From Gammaproteobacteria bacterium (GTDB taxonomy: Bacteria; Pseudomonadota; Gammaproteobacteria; Steroidobacterales; Steroidobacteraceae), in NCBI GenBank assembly GCA_013289615.1, contig JABCZO010000022.1, positions 1 through 64,000 of the forward strand: DNA of 64,000 nt. The letters run 5' to 3'. Each line of letters begins with the position of its first letter. Position 1 is the stretch's first letter. The notes beneath the pieces are model-generated. The model ran no database searches, was not told where the DNA came from, and saw only the letters and a program-made list of their open reading frames with translations. The position numbers were made by a program, and so were the translations under genes. Of this stretch, positions 24,599 through 33,648 are shown piece by piece.

Positions 24599-25939
24599 TT
24601 AGGGCGGCGCACGCAGTCGCGCGACACTGCAGATGCCGGCCAGCACTGCCAGGCCCGCGGCCAGCAGTGCCGGAACCGGCCCGGTGCCCACGCCGACCGA
24701 CAACAGCGCGGCGAGCAGCGTGGCTCCGAGCGTCTGGCCGGTCAGTCGCGTGGTCGAGATCAGGCCACCGGCCGACGCCGCGCGCTCGTGCGGCGCGGCA
24801 TGGATGATCATGCGCGCGTTGGGCGCGATGAAAAGGCCAAAGCCGGCGCCCGCCAGCGCCATGCGCCACACCAGATCGACGTGCGACAGGTGCGCCGGTA
24901 GAAAGGCCAGCGACAATAATCCGGCGGCGGCGAACGCCATGCCGATGCCGCCGAGGATGCCGGCCGGAAAGCGATCCGACAGCATGCCGGCGCTCGGCCC
25001 TATCAGCAGGATGGCCAGCGGCCACGGCGTGATCATCGCGCCGACCTCCCCGGGCGCGAAACCGTAGTGCTGTTGCAGCCGGAACGGCAGCGACAGCATG
25101 AACGTCATCGATGCAATGAAGACCAGCAGGCCGCCGAGCGCCGACAGGCCCACCACCGGCCGCATCAGCAGATCGACCGGCAGGATGGGAATCTTCGATT
25201 CCAGTTCGCGCCGCACGAACACCACCGCAATCAGCGCACCGGCGGCGACTATCGCTGCCGCGATCAGCGGCGAGCCGCCATGCACCGCGCTTTCGAGCCC
25301 CGAGATGATCACGCCGAAAGTGAGCGCGCACAGCACTGCCGCGCGTACGTCATATGGCTGGTCGCGCGGCTGCGGTTCAGGCAACGCACGCCGGCCGAGC
25401 AACAGCGACAGCAATGCCAGCGGCGCCGCAGCGGCGAAGATCCACGGCCAGCTCGCCACCGACAGCACCAGGCCGCCGAGTGTCGGCGCCAGCGCGGTCG
25501 CGCTCGACACGACGATGTTATTGATTCCCAGACCGCGACCGAGCTGGCGTGCCGGATAGGTCGAGCGGATCAGGGCACTGGATACGCTCAGTGCGGCTGC
25601 GGCTCCCAGCGCCTGAATCGCCCGCACCAGCAGCAGAAACGGCAGGTTCGTGGTGAAGAAACACAGCACGGTGGCCACCAGGAAGGCGAGCTGGCCATAT
25701 TGATACAGGCGCCGCAGGCCGATTCGGGTGCCGAGCGCCGAGAACGGCAGCAGCGTCATCACCAGCACCAGCTGATAGACCGTGACCACGAGGACCGCGG
25801 TCGAGGCATGCACGCCCAGGTCGTGGGCCAGCGTCGGCACCGCGACCGTCACCACCGACGCATCGATCACCGCCAGCGCGGTACCGCAGGAAATCGCCAG
25901 GATTGCCAGGTAGCGGCGCGGGGTTGGCAGGCCATCCAT
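24599..25939 (-). CDS. MFS drug/metabolite exporter (EmrB/QacA type)
   Basis: 446-aa inner-membrane proton antiporter. The N-terminus AVIDASVVTVAVPTLAHDL is the motif D1 helix of the DHA2/QacA group; ALGTRIGLRRLYQYGQ is the loop 2-3 motif A; MLSDRFPAGILGG is the second-half copy. About 12-14 hydrophobic helices span the protein. Its ATG shares one base with the stop codon of the upstream methyltransferase gene (TGATG), so translation is coupled, and the exporter probably moves the product of that operon. Substrate not determinable by sequence. Confidence 0.92.
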   Translation of the reverse strand: MDGLPTPRRYLAILAISCGTALAVIDASVVTVAVPTLAHDLGVHASTAVLVVTVYQLVLVMTLLPFSALGTRIGLRRLYQYGQLAFLVATVLCFFTTNLPFLLLVRAIQALGAAAALSVSSALIRSTYPARQLGRGLGINNIVVSSATALAPTLGGLVLSVASWPWIFAAAAPLALLSLLLGRRALPEPQPRDQPYDVRAAVLCALTFGVIISGLESAVHGGSPLIAAAIVAAGALIAVVFVRRELESKIPILPVDLLMRPVVGLSALGGLLVFIASMTFMLSLPFRLQQHYGFAPGEVGAMITPWPLAILLIGPSAGMLSDRFPAGILGGIGMAFAAAGLLSLAFLPAHLSHVDLVWRMALAGAGFGLFIAPNARMIIHAAPHERAASAGGLISTTRLTGQTLGATLLAALLSVGVGTGPVPALLAAGLAVLAGICSVARLRAPP

Positions 25940-26628
25940 CAGCTCGGGCCCATCACATCGGCAATAAAAATCACCGATGCCGGCTTCTGGGTGCGCGGAT
26001 CGATCGGTTCACGCAGCTCCAGCAGCCGCAATCCGTGCGTCCGAAACAGCCCCAGCCAGCTCGCCAGCGTGCGAAAGTACCACGGTGCCGGATCGGTAAA
26101 ATCGGCGCTGAAACCGGCCCAGGATCCTTCGCGCCAGCCGTCCTGGTAGGGCCGCTCCCCGCAGGCGAGCACCGGATGCAGGCTCTGGATGATGAAAACA
26201 CCGTGCGGCCTGAGCAGCGCGGGTATGGCTGCGAATAGCATGTCCACCGATTCGCGTCCCAGCAGCGAAAAATTGCACAGCGCGACATCGGCGGTGAAGT
26301 CGGGTACGCCGGCGGCAAGCTGCTCGTAGCAGGCGATGCGAAACTCACCGCCGCCAGCCGCGTTGGCTCGGGCGATCAGATCGGGGACGGCATCGATGCC
26401 GAGCACATGAATGCCGCGACCGGCAAGCGCGCGGCCGAGCCAGCCTTCACCGCAGCCGATGTCGAGCAGCGCGTGCGGCGCGCGGCCCAGTACCGCATCG
26501 AGGATGGCCCGGTCGGTGACCAGCTCGCGGCTTTCGATGCGTCGCTCGCGTACCGCGGCGGTCCAGGCGCCTGCATTGGTGCGCCAGGATTCGACAATCT
26601 TCGCGTCGCTCAGCGCGCCAGCGCTCAT
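25939..26628 (-). CDS. Class I SAM-dependent methyltransferase
   Basis: 229-aa cytosolic methyltransferase. SAM motif I is ALLDIGCGEGWLGRALAGRG (residues ~53-72), followed by an acidic residue in LGIDAVPDLIARA, motif II VALCNFSLLG and motif III LRPHGVFIIQSLHP. The C-terminus (DPAPWYFRTLASWLGLF) is shared by a common gammaproteobacterial small-molecule methyltransferase group. Neighbours suggest an amine acceptor: a PLP decarboxylase lies 15 bp upstream and an exporter overlaps downstream. The real acceptor is unknown. Confidence 0.85.
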   Translation of the reverse strand: MSAGALSDAKIVESWRTNAGAWTAAVRERRIESRELVTDRAILDAVLGRAPHALLDIGCGEGWLGRALAGRGIHVLGIDAVPDLIARANAAGGGEFRIACYEQLAAGVPDFTADVALCNFSLLGRESVDMLFAAIPALLRPHGVFIIQSLHPVLACGERPYQDGWREGSWAGFSADFTDPAPWYFRTLASWLGLFRTHGLRLLELREPIDPRTQKPASVIFIADVMGPS

Positions 26629-26643
26629 CGATCGGCGCTTCGG

Positions 26644-28056
26644 CTACACGCTCGCGGCAGCGCGCAGCATCGCCTCGAGACTCTGTTCGACGTCATGGTC
26701 GTCGGTTGACCAGTTGCTGACGCTGATGCGCATCGCGGTGTGGCCCTGCCACACGGTGATGCCGCACCAGCAGGTGCCATCGGCCTGCAGCCTCGCCACG
26801 ACGCGGCGCGTGCGCGCGTCATCGCCGAAGGACACCAGTACCTGGTTCAGCACCACCTCATTGAGCACCGCGTAGCCCTTTGCCGACAGGCCGGCGGCAA
26901 AGCGGCGCGCCTGGCGGCAGTTGCGTTCGATCATCTCGGCAATGCCGGCGCGGCCAAGCGATTGCAGCGCCGCCCATACTTCCACGCCGCGCGCACGCCG
27001 CGACAGTTCCGGCGTGTAGTCGCTCGGATTGCGCTCCTCGCCCGCCTGCGGCAGGTACTCGGCGGTGATCGCCATGGCCGCCTTCAGCGCGTGGGCGTCG
27101 CGCACGAAAGCCAGGCCGCTGTCGTACGGCACGTTCAGCCACTTGTGCGCATCGGTGGCCCAGGAGTCGGCCGCTTCCATGCCGTCAACCAGGTGGCGCA
27201 GCGAGGCGGTGGCCTTGGCCCACAGGCCGAACGCGCCATCGACATGCACCCACGCGCCGTGGCGATGCGCATGCTCGATCAGCGGAACGAATGGATCGCA
27301 GGCGCCGGTGTTGACGTTGCCGGCCTGCAGGCAAAGTATGGTCGGACCTGCGATCGGCGGCAGCGCGTCGGCTCGCATGCGACCCTGGCCATCGTCGGCA
27401 ACCCGCACGATGCGCGAGCGGCCCAGACCGAGCATGCCCAGCGACTTCAGCAGCGTCGGGTGTGCCTCGTCGCCCGCGATGACCGTGATCGGCGGCGCGC
27501 CGAACAGCCCGTCGGCCTCCACGTTCCAGCCCACGCGCGCAAGTACCGCGTGCCGTGCCGCGGCCAGCGCGGTGAAATTGGCGACCGTGGCGCCGGTGAC
27601 GAATCCGGCCGCCGTTTGCGGCGGCAGCTCGAACAGCGCGATCAGCCGGCGCAGCGCGCTCTGCTCCAGGCGAGCCACACCGGGCGTCACGCTGTAGAAG
27701 CCGGCGTTCTGGTCCCAGGCTCCGGCCAGCCAGTTGGCCGCCAGCGCCGCCGGCAACGATCCGCCGATCACGAAGCCGAAGAAGCGCGGTCCGGCCATCG
27801 CCATGGTCGCGGGCGACACCAGCTCATCGAGCAGCGCCAGGGTCTGCTGCGCACCCGAACCGTGCGCCGGCAGCGGCCCGTCCAGCCGTTGCAGCGCCGA
27901 CAGCGCGGCGGCACCCGGCACTACCGGGCGCGCGCCCAGCGACTCCAGATAGTTGGCCGCGCGCTCCGCCGCATCGCGCAGCAGAGTGCGCGTGGCTGAA
28001 GCGTCATCGGCCGTGCCGTCGCTGTCGTGGTTCGGTGCGTGACCGGAACGTTCCAT
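26644..28056 (-). CDS. Pyridoxal-phosphate-dependent group II amino acid decarboxylase
   Basis: 470-aa fold-type I PLP enzyme of the aromatic-L-amino-acid/glutamate decarboxylase family, which makes amines from amino acids. The PLP lysine is in DAHKWLNVPYDSG, preceded by VHVDGAFGLWA (the Asp that contacts the pyridine nitrogen) and GFVTGATVANFTALAAAR. Length is close to bacterial aromatic decarboxylases. The start at ATG 28056 follows AGCAGGTGG; a GTG at 28065 is an alternative. It heads the operon decarboxylase-methyltransferase-exporter. Whether it acts on Tyr, Trp, Phe or another residue cannot be told. Confidence 0.92.
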   Translation of the reverse strand: MERSGHAPNHDSDGTADDASATRTLLRDAAERAANYLESLGARPVVPGAAALSALQRLDGPLPAHGSGAQQTLALLDELVSPATMAMAGPRFFGFVIGGSLPAALAANWLAGAWDQNAGFYSVTPGVARLEQSALRRLIALFELPPQTAAGFVTGATVANFTALAAARHAVLARVGWNVEADGLFGAPPITVIAGDEAHPTLLKSLGMLGLGRSRIVRVADDGQGRMRADALPPIAGPTILCLQAGNVNTGACDPFVPLIEHAHRHGAWVHVDGAFGLWAKATASLRHLVDGMEAADSWATDAHKWLNVPYDSGLAFVRDAHALKAAMAITAEYLPQAGEERNPSDYTPELSRRARGVEVWAALQSLGRAGIAEMIERNCRQARRFAAGLSAKGYAVLNEVVLNQVLVSFGDDARTRRVVARLQADGTCWCGITVWQGHTAMRISVSNWSTDDHDVEQSLEAMLRAAASV

Positions 28057-28176
28057 CGCTGCCACCTGCTGGAGCCTGATCGGGCCAGTGTACGCCGCGG
28101 CCGCGGTTACTCACCACCCGCCAAATGCAGGCATAATCCCGCCGCTGTTTGCACGCGCAGCGGGAGCTACCGACAA

Positions 28177-28530
28177 ATGATAAAAATGCTGGTCATTTTG
28201 CTGCTACTGGCGATCGTCGGCCTTGCGGGCTTCAGCTGGATCACCTTGCACTGGTCGTACGCCAGCGGCGAACGCGCCGGCTTCGTGCAGAAGCTGTCGA
28301 AGAAGGGCTGGGTATGCAAGACCTGGGAAGGCGAGATGGCGATGGTCACGATGCCCGGCACCGTGTCCGAGAAGTTCTATTTCACCGTGCCGGACGAGGC
28401 GGTCGCGGTCAAGATCAATTCCAGCCTCGGCAAGCGGGTCGCGCTGCACTACGAGCAGCACAAGTGGATTCCAAACTCCTGCTTCGGCGAGACGGAATAT
28501 TTCGTCACCGCGAGTCAGGTCACCGAGTAG
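28177..28530 (+). CDS. Membrane-anchored conserved protein of unknown function
   Basis: 117-aa protein with an N-terminal membrane anchor (MLVILLLLAIVGLAGFSWITL) and a small extracytoplasmic domain: SYASGERAGFVQKLSKKGW, CKTWEGEMAMVTMPG, KINSSLGKRVALHYEQHKW, and a second cysteine in NSCFGETEYF that may pair with the first. Homologues in Xanthomonadaceae are, as I recall, often labelled '6-phosphogluconate dehydrogenase', but nothing here resembles that enzyme. The coding ends butt against the convergent NTF2-like gene with no gap. Confidence 0.8.
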   Translation: MIKMLVILLLLAIVGLAGFSWITLHWSYASGERAGFVQKLSKKGWVCKTWEGEMAMVTMPGTVSEKFYFTVPDEAVAVKINSSLGKRVALHYEQHKWIPNSCFGETEYFVTASQVTE

Positions 28531-28938
28531 TCAAACCGCCGCCGCCACCGTACCCTGGTGATAGATGATCTTCCAGCCCTGCCGGGTTCGCCGCCAGATG
28601 CTGGAGCGTCGAGTCACGCGCTGTTTCGGCTGCAGCAGCGTGTAGGTGACCAGATAGGTGTCTCGGGCGAGCTCGAGGCAGTGAAAATCCCTGGTGTCCC
28701 AGACATCCTCGCCCGGATTCTCCAATCTCCTCTCGAGGATATCGAGCACGTACTCACGGCCGTAGCGGCGACCTGAGGCGCCGATCTCGCAGAATTCCGG
28801 ATCCGTCATTTTCTCCAGATCCGCGCGCCCGGCGCCGGATTCGAGCCGATGAAAAACCGGCTCGCGCCGCTTCAGCTCCTCGAGCACGGCGAGGTGTTTA
28901 TCCAGGCGTTTGGCGTCGGCATCCGCTTTGGTAGTCAT
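28531..28938 (-). CDS. NTF2-like/DUF4440 family protein
   Basis: 135-aa cystatin-like fold protein. A helical N-terminus (LAVLEELKRREPVFHRLESG) and DLEKMTDPEFCEIGASGRRYGREYVLDIL, then beta strands ending RRSSIWRRTRQGWKIIYHQGT, fit the SnoaL/DUF4440 group, small cone-shaped pockets used as enzymes or binding proteins. No catalytic pair can be assigned. It is convergent with the membrane-anchored protein, the two stop codons being adjacent. Confidence 0.8.
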   Translation of the reverse strand: MTTKADADAKRLDKHLAVLEELKRREPVFHRLESGAGRADLEKMTDPEFCEIGASGRRYGREYVLDILERRLENPGEDVWDTRDFHCLELARDTYLVTYTLLQPKQRVTRRSSIWRRTRQGWKIIYHQGTVAAAV

Positions 28939-28980
28939 GGCCTGCCACTCTAACCGTTCTGACAGTCGCGCGTTCGTGGC

Positions 28981-29193
28981 TCATTGCTGCAAGCCGTGCG
29001 GCGTGATGTATCCGGCGCGCCACGCGATCATCAGCAGCAGGAACAGCGCAATCGACAGTGCGATGCGCAGCGTCAGGGCGCGCAGCATCCTTCTCGAGTC
29101 ACCGCGACCGGTGGACAGATGATAGAGCGCGGTGCCCAGGCTGGCGAGGATCGCGGCGAGCAGGCAGAAGATCAGGATTCGAATGAGCTCCAT
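28981..29193 (-). CDS. Twin-transmembrane protein, DUF2909 family
   Basis: 70-aa membrane protein with two hydrophobic helices (ILIFCLLAAILASLGTALYHL and LTLRIALSIALFLLLMIAW) joined by a basic loop STGRGDSRRML. This short family is typically found beside cytochrome c oxidase assembly genes, as here, where it is divergent from SURF1. It is presumed to help oxidase assembly or insertion, without direct proof known to me. The ATG at 29193 begins exactly at the family N-terminus MELIRILIF. Confidence 0.85.
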   Translation of the reverse strand: MELIRILIFCLLAAILASLGTALYHLSTGRGDSRRMLRALTLRIALSIALFLLLMIAWRAGYITPHGLQQ

Positions 29194-29280
29194 CGGGCCA
29201 GTATAAAGGCCCGCGCCGGCAAGCCTGTACTCGATAGCGCCCGGCCGGCACAATGCGCGCCGCACCGAGGAGCACCTGGA

Positions 29281-30015
29281 TTGCCGCTGACACTTGAATC
29301 CGGCCGATTCCGCTGGTCTGCGAGCTGGCCCATGACGCTGCTGACGCTGGCGGCGATCGTGCTGTTCGTCAGTCTCGGGCGCTGGCAATGGCACCGGGCG
29401 CAGCACCAACAGGCGCTCGCGGCCGGTTTTGCCGCCAGCGGCCAGACGCTGAGCGAGCTCGGCATGCGCGCGACTTCGGAATTGCCGCGCTATGCGCAGG
29501 TGCGGCTGCAGGGCACCTACGACGGCGGGCATCAGTTCCTGCTCGACAACATGTCGCACAACGGCCAACCGGGCTTCGAGGTGCTGACGCCGCTGCGACT
29601 GGCCGATGGCCGCACGCTGATCGTCAATCGCGGCTGGGTAGCGCTGACCGCAAGCCGCAGCCAGCTGCCGCAGGTGCCGGTCGATTCCGCGGCGCTGCAG
29701 ATCGCCAGCGGCAGGCTCGATGACCTGCCGGTCGCGGGCATCGCGTTGGGCCATGTGCCGCCGCCGGCCGGCGCGCCATGGCCAAAGCTCACCAGTTTTC
29801 CGACCATGGCCGACCTGTCGGCGGCGCTTGGCCAGCCGTTGCAAAGTCGCCAGCTGCTGCTCGATCCGGAGCAACCGGCAGGGTTCGTGCGCGACTGGCA
29901 TCCGGGTGGCCTTGGGGCCGCGCGCCATCTGTCCTATGCGATTCAATGGTGGGCCTTTGGCGTGCTGGCGCTGGTGCTGTACGGCTATATGAACTGGCGC
30001 CGGGGCGCGCGGTGA
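29281..30015 (+). CDS. SURF1-family cytochrome oxidase assembly protein
   Basis: 244-aa inner-membrane protein that helps insert heme a into cytochrome c oxidase. An N-terminal helix (MTLLTLAAIVLFVSLGRWQW) and a C-terminal helix (AIQWWAFGVLALVLYGYMNW) flank a periplasmic domain with GTYDGGHQFLLDNMSHNGQPGF-type residues and the VNRGWVAL motif. The start is a TTG at 29281 behind GAGGAG at eight-base spacing; the first ATG, at 29332, would cut into the membrane helix. Its stop overlaps the next gene's GTG (GTGA). Confidence 0.92.
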   Translation: MPLTLESGRFRWSASWPMTLLTLAAIVLFVSLGRWQWHRAQHQQALAAGFAASGQTLSELGMRATSELPRYAQVRLQGTYDGGHQFLLDNMSHNGQPGFEVLTPLRLADGRTLIVNRGWVALTASRSQLPQVPVDSAALQIASGRLDDLPVAGIALGHVPPPAGAPWPKLTSFPTMADLSAALGQPLQSRQLLLDPEQPAGFVRDWHPGGLGAARHLSYAIQWWAFGVLALVLYGYMNWRRGAR

Positions 30016-30623
30016 GCACCCCGGCGCAGGCCACGCGGCCGAAGCGTGCCACGCTGCTGCTGCTGGGGCTGCTGTTCTTCACGCCGCTGCTGCTGGCGTT
30101 TGCGATCTACTACGGTTCTGCCTGGCGCCCCACCGGCCGTACCAATCATGGCGTACTGATCGAACCGGCGCGCTCGTTGCCGCCCAGCGCGCTGCCCCGG
30201 ATCGCAGCATCGAGCGGCGCCGATTCGCTGGCCGCGGCCGATGTCCTCACCGGCAAGTGGTCGCTGGTCTTCATCGGCAGCGGCGACTGCGATGAGGGCT
30301 GCCGCGACACCCTCTACTACATGCGCCAGACACATCTGGGACTCGCCAATCTGATCCCGCGGGTGCAACGGGTATTCCTGGTCACCGCCGGCTGTTGTGA
30401 TCGCGACTACCTTGCGCGTGAGCAGCCGAATTTAATTACCTTGAATGCGAACGGCGCTGCAGGCACTGCGCTGCTGGCACAGTTCCCGGCCGAGCGGCGC
30501 GACTCGACCATCTTCGTGGTCGACCCGCGCGGCAACCTGATGCTGCGTTATGACGCGCATGAGGATCCCAGGGGGCTGCGCAACGACCTGAAGAAGCTGC
30601 TGGCGCTGTCGCACATCGGTTAG
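30012..30623 (+). CDS. Membrane-anchored thioredoxin-fold protein of the oxidase cluster (PA0111-like)
   Basis: 203-aa protein with a single N-terminal membrane helix (TLLLLGLLFFTPLLLAFAIYYG) and a periplasmic thioredoxin-like domain. The segment GSGDCDEGCRDTLYYMRQTH holds a CxxxC pair reminiscent of SCO-type copper chaperones, and STIFVVDPRGNLMLRYD is the matching strand-helix. Position between SURF1 and ctaA matches the hypothetical gene of pseudomonad cta clusters. A role in copper delivery or thiol reduction for oxidase assembly is inferred. GTG start overlapping the SURF1 stop implies coupling. Confidence 0.8.
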   Translation: MSTPAQATRPKRATLLLLGLLFFTPLLLAFAIYYGSAWRPTGRTNHGVLIEPARSLPPSALPRIAASSGADSLAAADVLTGKWSLVFIGSGDCDEGCRDTLYYMRQTHLGLANLIPRVQRVFLVTAGCCDRDYLAREQPNLITLNANGAAGTALLAQFPAERRDSTIFVVDPRGNLMLRYDAHEDPRGLRNDLKKLLALSHIG

Positions 30624-30631
30624 CACGCGCA

Positions 30632-31693
30632 ATGAATCACCCCGCACTGGTCCGTGGTGTCGCCGTTGCCGCATTCTCGCTCTGCCTGTGCGTAGTGGTG
30701 CTCGGCGCCTACGTACGGCTGAGCAACGCCGGCCTGGGCTGCCCCGACTGGCCCGGCTGCTACGGCCATCTGACGCCCAGCGCCGCCGCGGCGGCGGAGC
30801 GTAGCGCGACTGCGCCGCTTGCGGGCAGGCCGCTGGACGTGGGTAAGGCGTGGCGTGAAATGCTGCACCGATATGCCGCCGGCACGCTCGGATGCCTGAT
30901 CCTTTGCCTCGCGGCGATGGGTGTGATCTGGCGGCGCGAGCGCATCGTGCCGCCCGGGTTCGTACTGGCACTGCTGGCGATCGTGGTGCTGCAGGGTGCG
31001 CTGGGCATGCTGACCGTGACCTGGCAGCTCACGCCGCTGATCGTCAGCCTGCATCTGCTGTTCGGCTTCACGACGCTATCGTTGCTGTGGTGGCTGCTAC
31101 TGACGCTGGGGCTCGGCCGCGCTGGCCCGCGGCGCGCCGACCCCGTGGCGGCTGACGTCGCCGCGCATACCGGCGGCCTTCGCGCCGCACGCCAACTGGC
31201 GCTGATCGGCCTGTGGGTGCTGGGCGGGCAGATTGCGCTGGGCGGCTGGACCAGCAGCAACTACGCCGCCATCGCCTGCCCGGACCTTCCGACCTGTCAG
31301 GGAAGCTGGTGGCCGCAGGCGGATTTTCGCAGCGCCTTCGTGCTGTGGGGCGGCCTGGGCATCGACTACGAAGGCGGCGTGCTGGCCAATCCGGCGCGCG
31401 TTGCCATCCAGCTGAGTCACCGCTTTGGCGCGCTGGTGGCGAGCCTGGCGCTGCTGGCAGCGGCGCTGGCGGCGTTGCGCGTGCGCGGCGGCCGCGCACG
31501 CCGCGCGGCCAGCGTGGCTGGCGCCCTCGTGCTGCTGGCGCTGGCGCTGCAGCTGGTCATCGGCCTGTCCATGGTGTCGATGGGTTATCCGCTGTGGCTC
31601 GCCACGGCGCACAATGCGGGCGCTGCCCTGCTATTGTTAGCGACGCTGGCGCTGAACCGATCGCTGCGAGCGGTGCCGGCACCCGAACCCTAG
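30632..31693 (+). CDS. ctaA: Heme A synthase
   Basis: 353-aa integral membrane monooxygenase (COX15/CtaA) that oxidises the C8 methyl of heme O to make heme A. Two homologous four-helix halves are visible, each marked by a Pro-Asp-x-Pro-x-Cys loop: RLSNAGLGCPDWPGCYG near residue 30 and AIACPDLPTCQGSWWPQ near 215. Conserved histidines lie in EMLHRYAAG, SLHLLFG, LSHRFGA and TAHNAGA, the heme ligands. It is followed at 27 bp by ctaB. Confidence 0.96.
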   Translation: MNHPALVRGVAVAAFSLCLCVVVLGAYVRLSNAGLGCPDWPGCYGHLTPSAAAAAERSATAPLAGRPLDVGKAWREMLHRYAAGTLGCLILCLAAMGVIWRRERIVPPGFVLALLAIVVLQGALGMLTVTWQLTPLIVSLHLLFGFTTLSLLWWLLLTLGLGRAGPRRADPVAADVAAHTGGLRAARQLALIGLWVLGGQIALGGWTSSNYAAIACPDLPTCQGSWWPQADFRSAFVLWGGLGIDYEGGVLANPARVAIQLSHRFGALVASLALLAAALAALRVRGGRARRAASVAGALVLLALALQLVIGLSMVSMGYPLWLATAHNAGAALLLLATLALNRSLRAVPAPEP

Positions 31694-31720
31694 GCTGGAT
31701 AACCTTCGCCGCCGCTGCAC

Positions 31721-32626
31721 ATGAGCCAGTCCGACGCCCGCACCCTTGCCGCCAGCGCTAGCTGGCGCGATTACCTCGAACTCACCAAGCCGCGCGTGGT
31801 GGCACTGATCGTGCTGACGGCGGTGGTCGGCACGCTGCTCGCGGCACCGGGCCTGCCGCCGCTGGATGCGCTGATATTCGGCAACCTTGGCATTGCGCTG
31901 GCGGCTGCCTCGGCCGCTGCGATCAATCACCTGCTCGACCGGCGCATCGACGCGCGCATGGCGCGTACCCGCAGGCGGCCGCTGCCCTCAGGACACCTGG
32001 CGCCGGTGCAGGCGCTCGCCTTCGCGCTGCTGCTGGGGGTCGCCTCGATGGTGATCCTGGTCGCATTCGTCAACCTGCTGACTGCCGCTCTCACGTTCGC
32101 CTCTCTGATCGTCTATGCGGTCGTCTACACGGTCTGGCTCAAGCGCGCGACTCCACAGAACATCGTGATCGGCGGCGCCGCCGGTGCTGCGCCGCCGGTA
32201 TTGGGCTGGATCGCGGTGACCAATCACGTCGACCCGCACGCGCTGCTGCTGTTTCTGATCATCTTTACATGGACGCCGCCGCATTTCTGGGCGCTGGCCA
32301 TTGCGCGCCGGCGCGACTACGCCAGAGCCGACATCCCGATGCTGCCGGTCACCCATGGGGTCGAATTCACCCGCCTGCATGTGCTGCTCTACAGCGTGAT
32401 GCTGTGCCTGGTCACGCTGCTGCCGTACATGACCGGCATGAGCGGACTGGCCTATCTGCTCGCGGCGCTGGTGCTCAACGCGCGCTTTCTGTGGCTGGCG
32501 ATCGCGCTCAAGCTCGCCCGTCGCGAGGAGTTGCCGATGCGCATGTTCCGCTTCTCGATCACCTATCTGATGTGGCTGTTCCTGGCGCTGTTGCTCGATC
32601 ACTATCTGCCGAGCACGCTCGGCTGA
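31721..32626 (+). CDS. ctaB: Protoheme IX farnesyltransferase (heme O synthase)
   Basis: 301-aa UbiA-superfamily membrane prenyltransferase adding farnesyl to heme B to give heme O, the substrate of CtaA. The first Asp-rich motif [20 protein letters not shown] (near residue 67) and the [21 protein letters not shown] loop are diagnostic, as is [21 protein letters not shown]. Nine membrane helices are expected. Last gene of the plus-strand SURF1-ctaA-ctaB operon; the oxidase subunit genes are outside the window. Confidence 0.96.
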   Translation: MSQSDARTLAASASWRDYLELTKPRVVALIVLTAVVGTLLAAPGLPPLDALIFGNLGIALAAASAAAINHLLDRRIDARMARTRRRPLPSGHLAPVQALAFALLLGVASMVILVAFVNLLTAALTFASLIVYAVVYTVWLKRATPQNIVIGGAAGAAPPVLGWIAVTNHVDPHALLLFLIIFTWTPPHFWALAIARRRDYARADIPMLPVTHGVEFTRLHVLLYSVMLCLVTLLPYMTGMSGLAYLLAALVLNARFLWLAIALKLARREELPMRMFRFSITYLMWLFLALLLDHYLPSTLG

Positions 32627-32637
32627 GCCGCTGAGCT

Positions 32638-33480
32638 TCAGGCGAGCCGCAACGCCACCGCGCCGGCGACGATCAGGCCGGTACACGCGAGCCGTTGCGG
32701 CGTGAGCCGCTCCTTGAGTACCAGCGCCGAGATCACGGCCGCGAACACAATCGCGGTCTCGCGCAGCGCCGCAACCAGGGCCACCGGCGCCACCGTCATG
32801 GCCCACAGCGCCAGTACATAAGAAATGACCGTCCCGGCGCCCCCGGCGATACCTTGCGGCCACTTGCCGCGTGTGTAGGCGCTGAATTCGCGGCGGCGCG
32901 ACACCGATATCCACAGCAGCATCTCACTGCCCGTGAGCAGAAAGATCCACAGCGTGTAGGCCGCCGGCGCCCCGGAGCGCCGCACGCCCAGCCCATCAAT
33001 CACCGTGTAGCTCGCGATTACCCCGGCATTGACGAGCGCAAAGGCGGTCGCGGCAGCGTGCCGGCCGGAGCGCGCCGGCGCATGCACTGCAAGTCCCAGC
33101 ACGCCGCCGCAGATCAGCACGATGCCGAGCCATTGCGTCGCCGACACGATTTCGCCGATCAGCCAGGCGCTGACCGCGGCGACGATCAGCGGTGCGGTGC
33201 CACGCATGATCGGGTAGGCGTGGCTCATGTCGGCGCTGCGATAGGCAGCAGCCAGTAGCCCGTAATAGAGCGTCTGCAGCGATACCGAGCCGGCGATGAA
33301 CGGCCAGCTTGCCGGTGCGGGTTGCGGCAGGAACGGCAGTGTCAGCGCCGCGATCGCGGCGGCCGCGGTCGTGATCATGACCGCCGTCAGCAGCTTGTCG
33401 GGGCCGCGCTTGACGATGCTGTTCCAGCCGGCGTGCATCAGCGCGGCAAACAGCACGATGTAAACCGCGTGCGCCGGCAT
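32638..33480 (-). CDS. EamA/DMT-superfamily transporter
   Basis: 280-aa membrane protein with ten hydrophobic helices in two EamA halves. AYRSADMSHAYPIMRGTAPL near residue 80 and ALRETAIVFAAVISALVLKERL near 245 are the matching conserved ends of each half. Members export amino acids, sugars or metabolites. It is convergent with ctaB (11-bp gap) and divergent from gloB. The substrate cannot be assigned. Confidence 0.88.
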   Translation of the reverse strand: MPAHAVYIVLFAALMHAGWNSIVKRGPDKLLTAVMITTAAAAIAALTLPFLPQPAPASWPFIAGSVSLQTLYYGLLAAAYRSADMSHAYPIMRGTAPLIVAAVSAWLIGEIVSATQWLGIVLICGGVLGLAVHAPARSGRHAAATAFALVNAGVIASYTVIDGLGVRRSGAPAAYTLWIFLLTGSEMLLWISVSRRREFSAYTRGKWPQGIAGGAGTVISYVLALWAMTVAPVALVAALRETAIVFAAVISALVLKERLTPQRLACTGLIVAGAVALRLA

Positions 33481-33648
33481 CCTTCAGGCGCCGCGGCCGG
33501 CGAGCGTGCCCGCGAGAGCGCCTGCGATCCGGCCGATGACTGCAATCACTACGCGCTGCATGCGGTTATTATTGTCTCATTGTCGGACGTCGAAGCGGTG
33601 CGGGGCGGCCGCCGGCCCAAACTGCGCCGCCACACCGAGGGACTCGTC

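Noticed and set aside
28981-29946. 321-aa minus-strand open frame covering SURF1
   Set aside because: Only its last 70 codons (DUF2909 protein) are real; the rest is an antisense shadow of SURF1.
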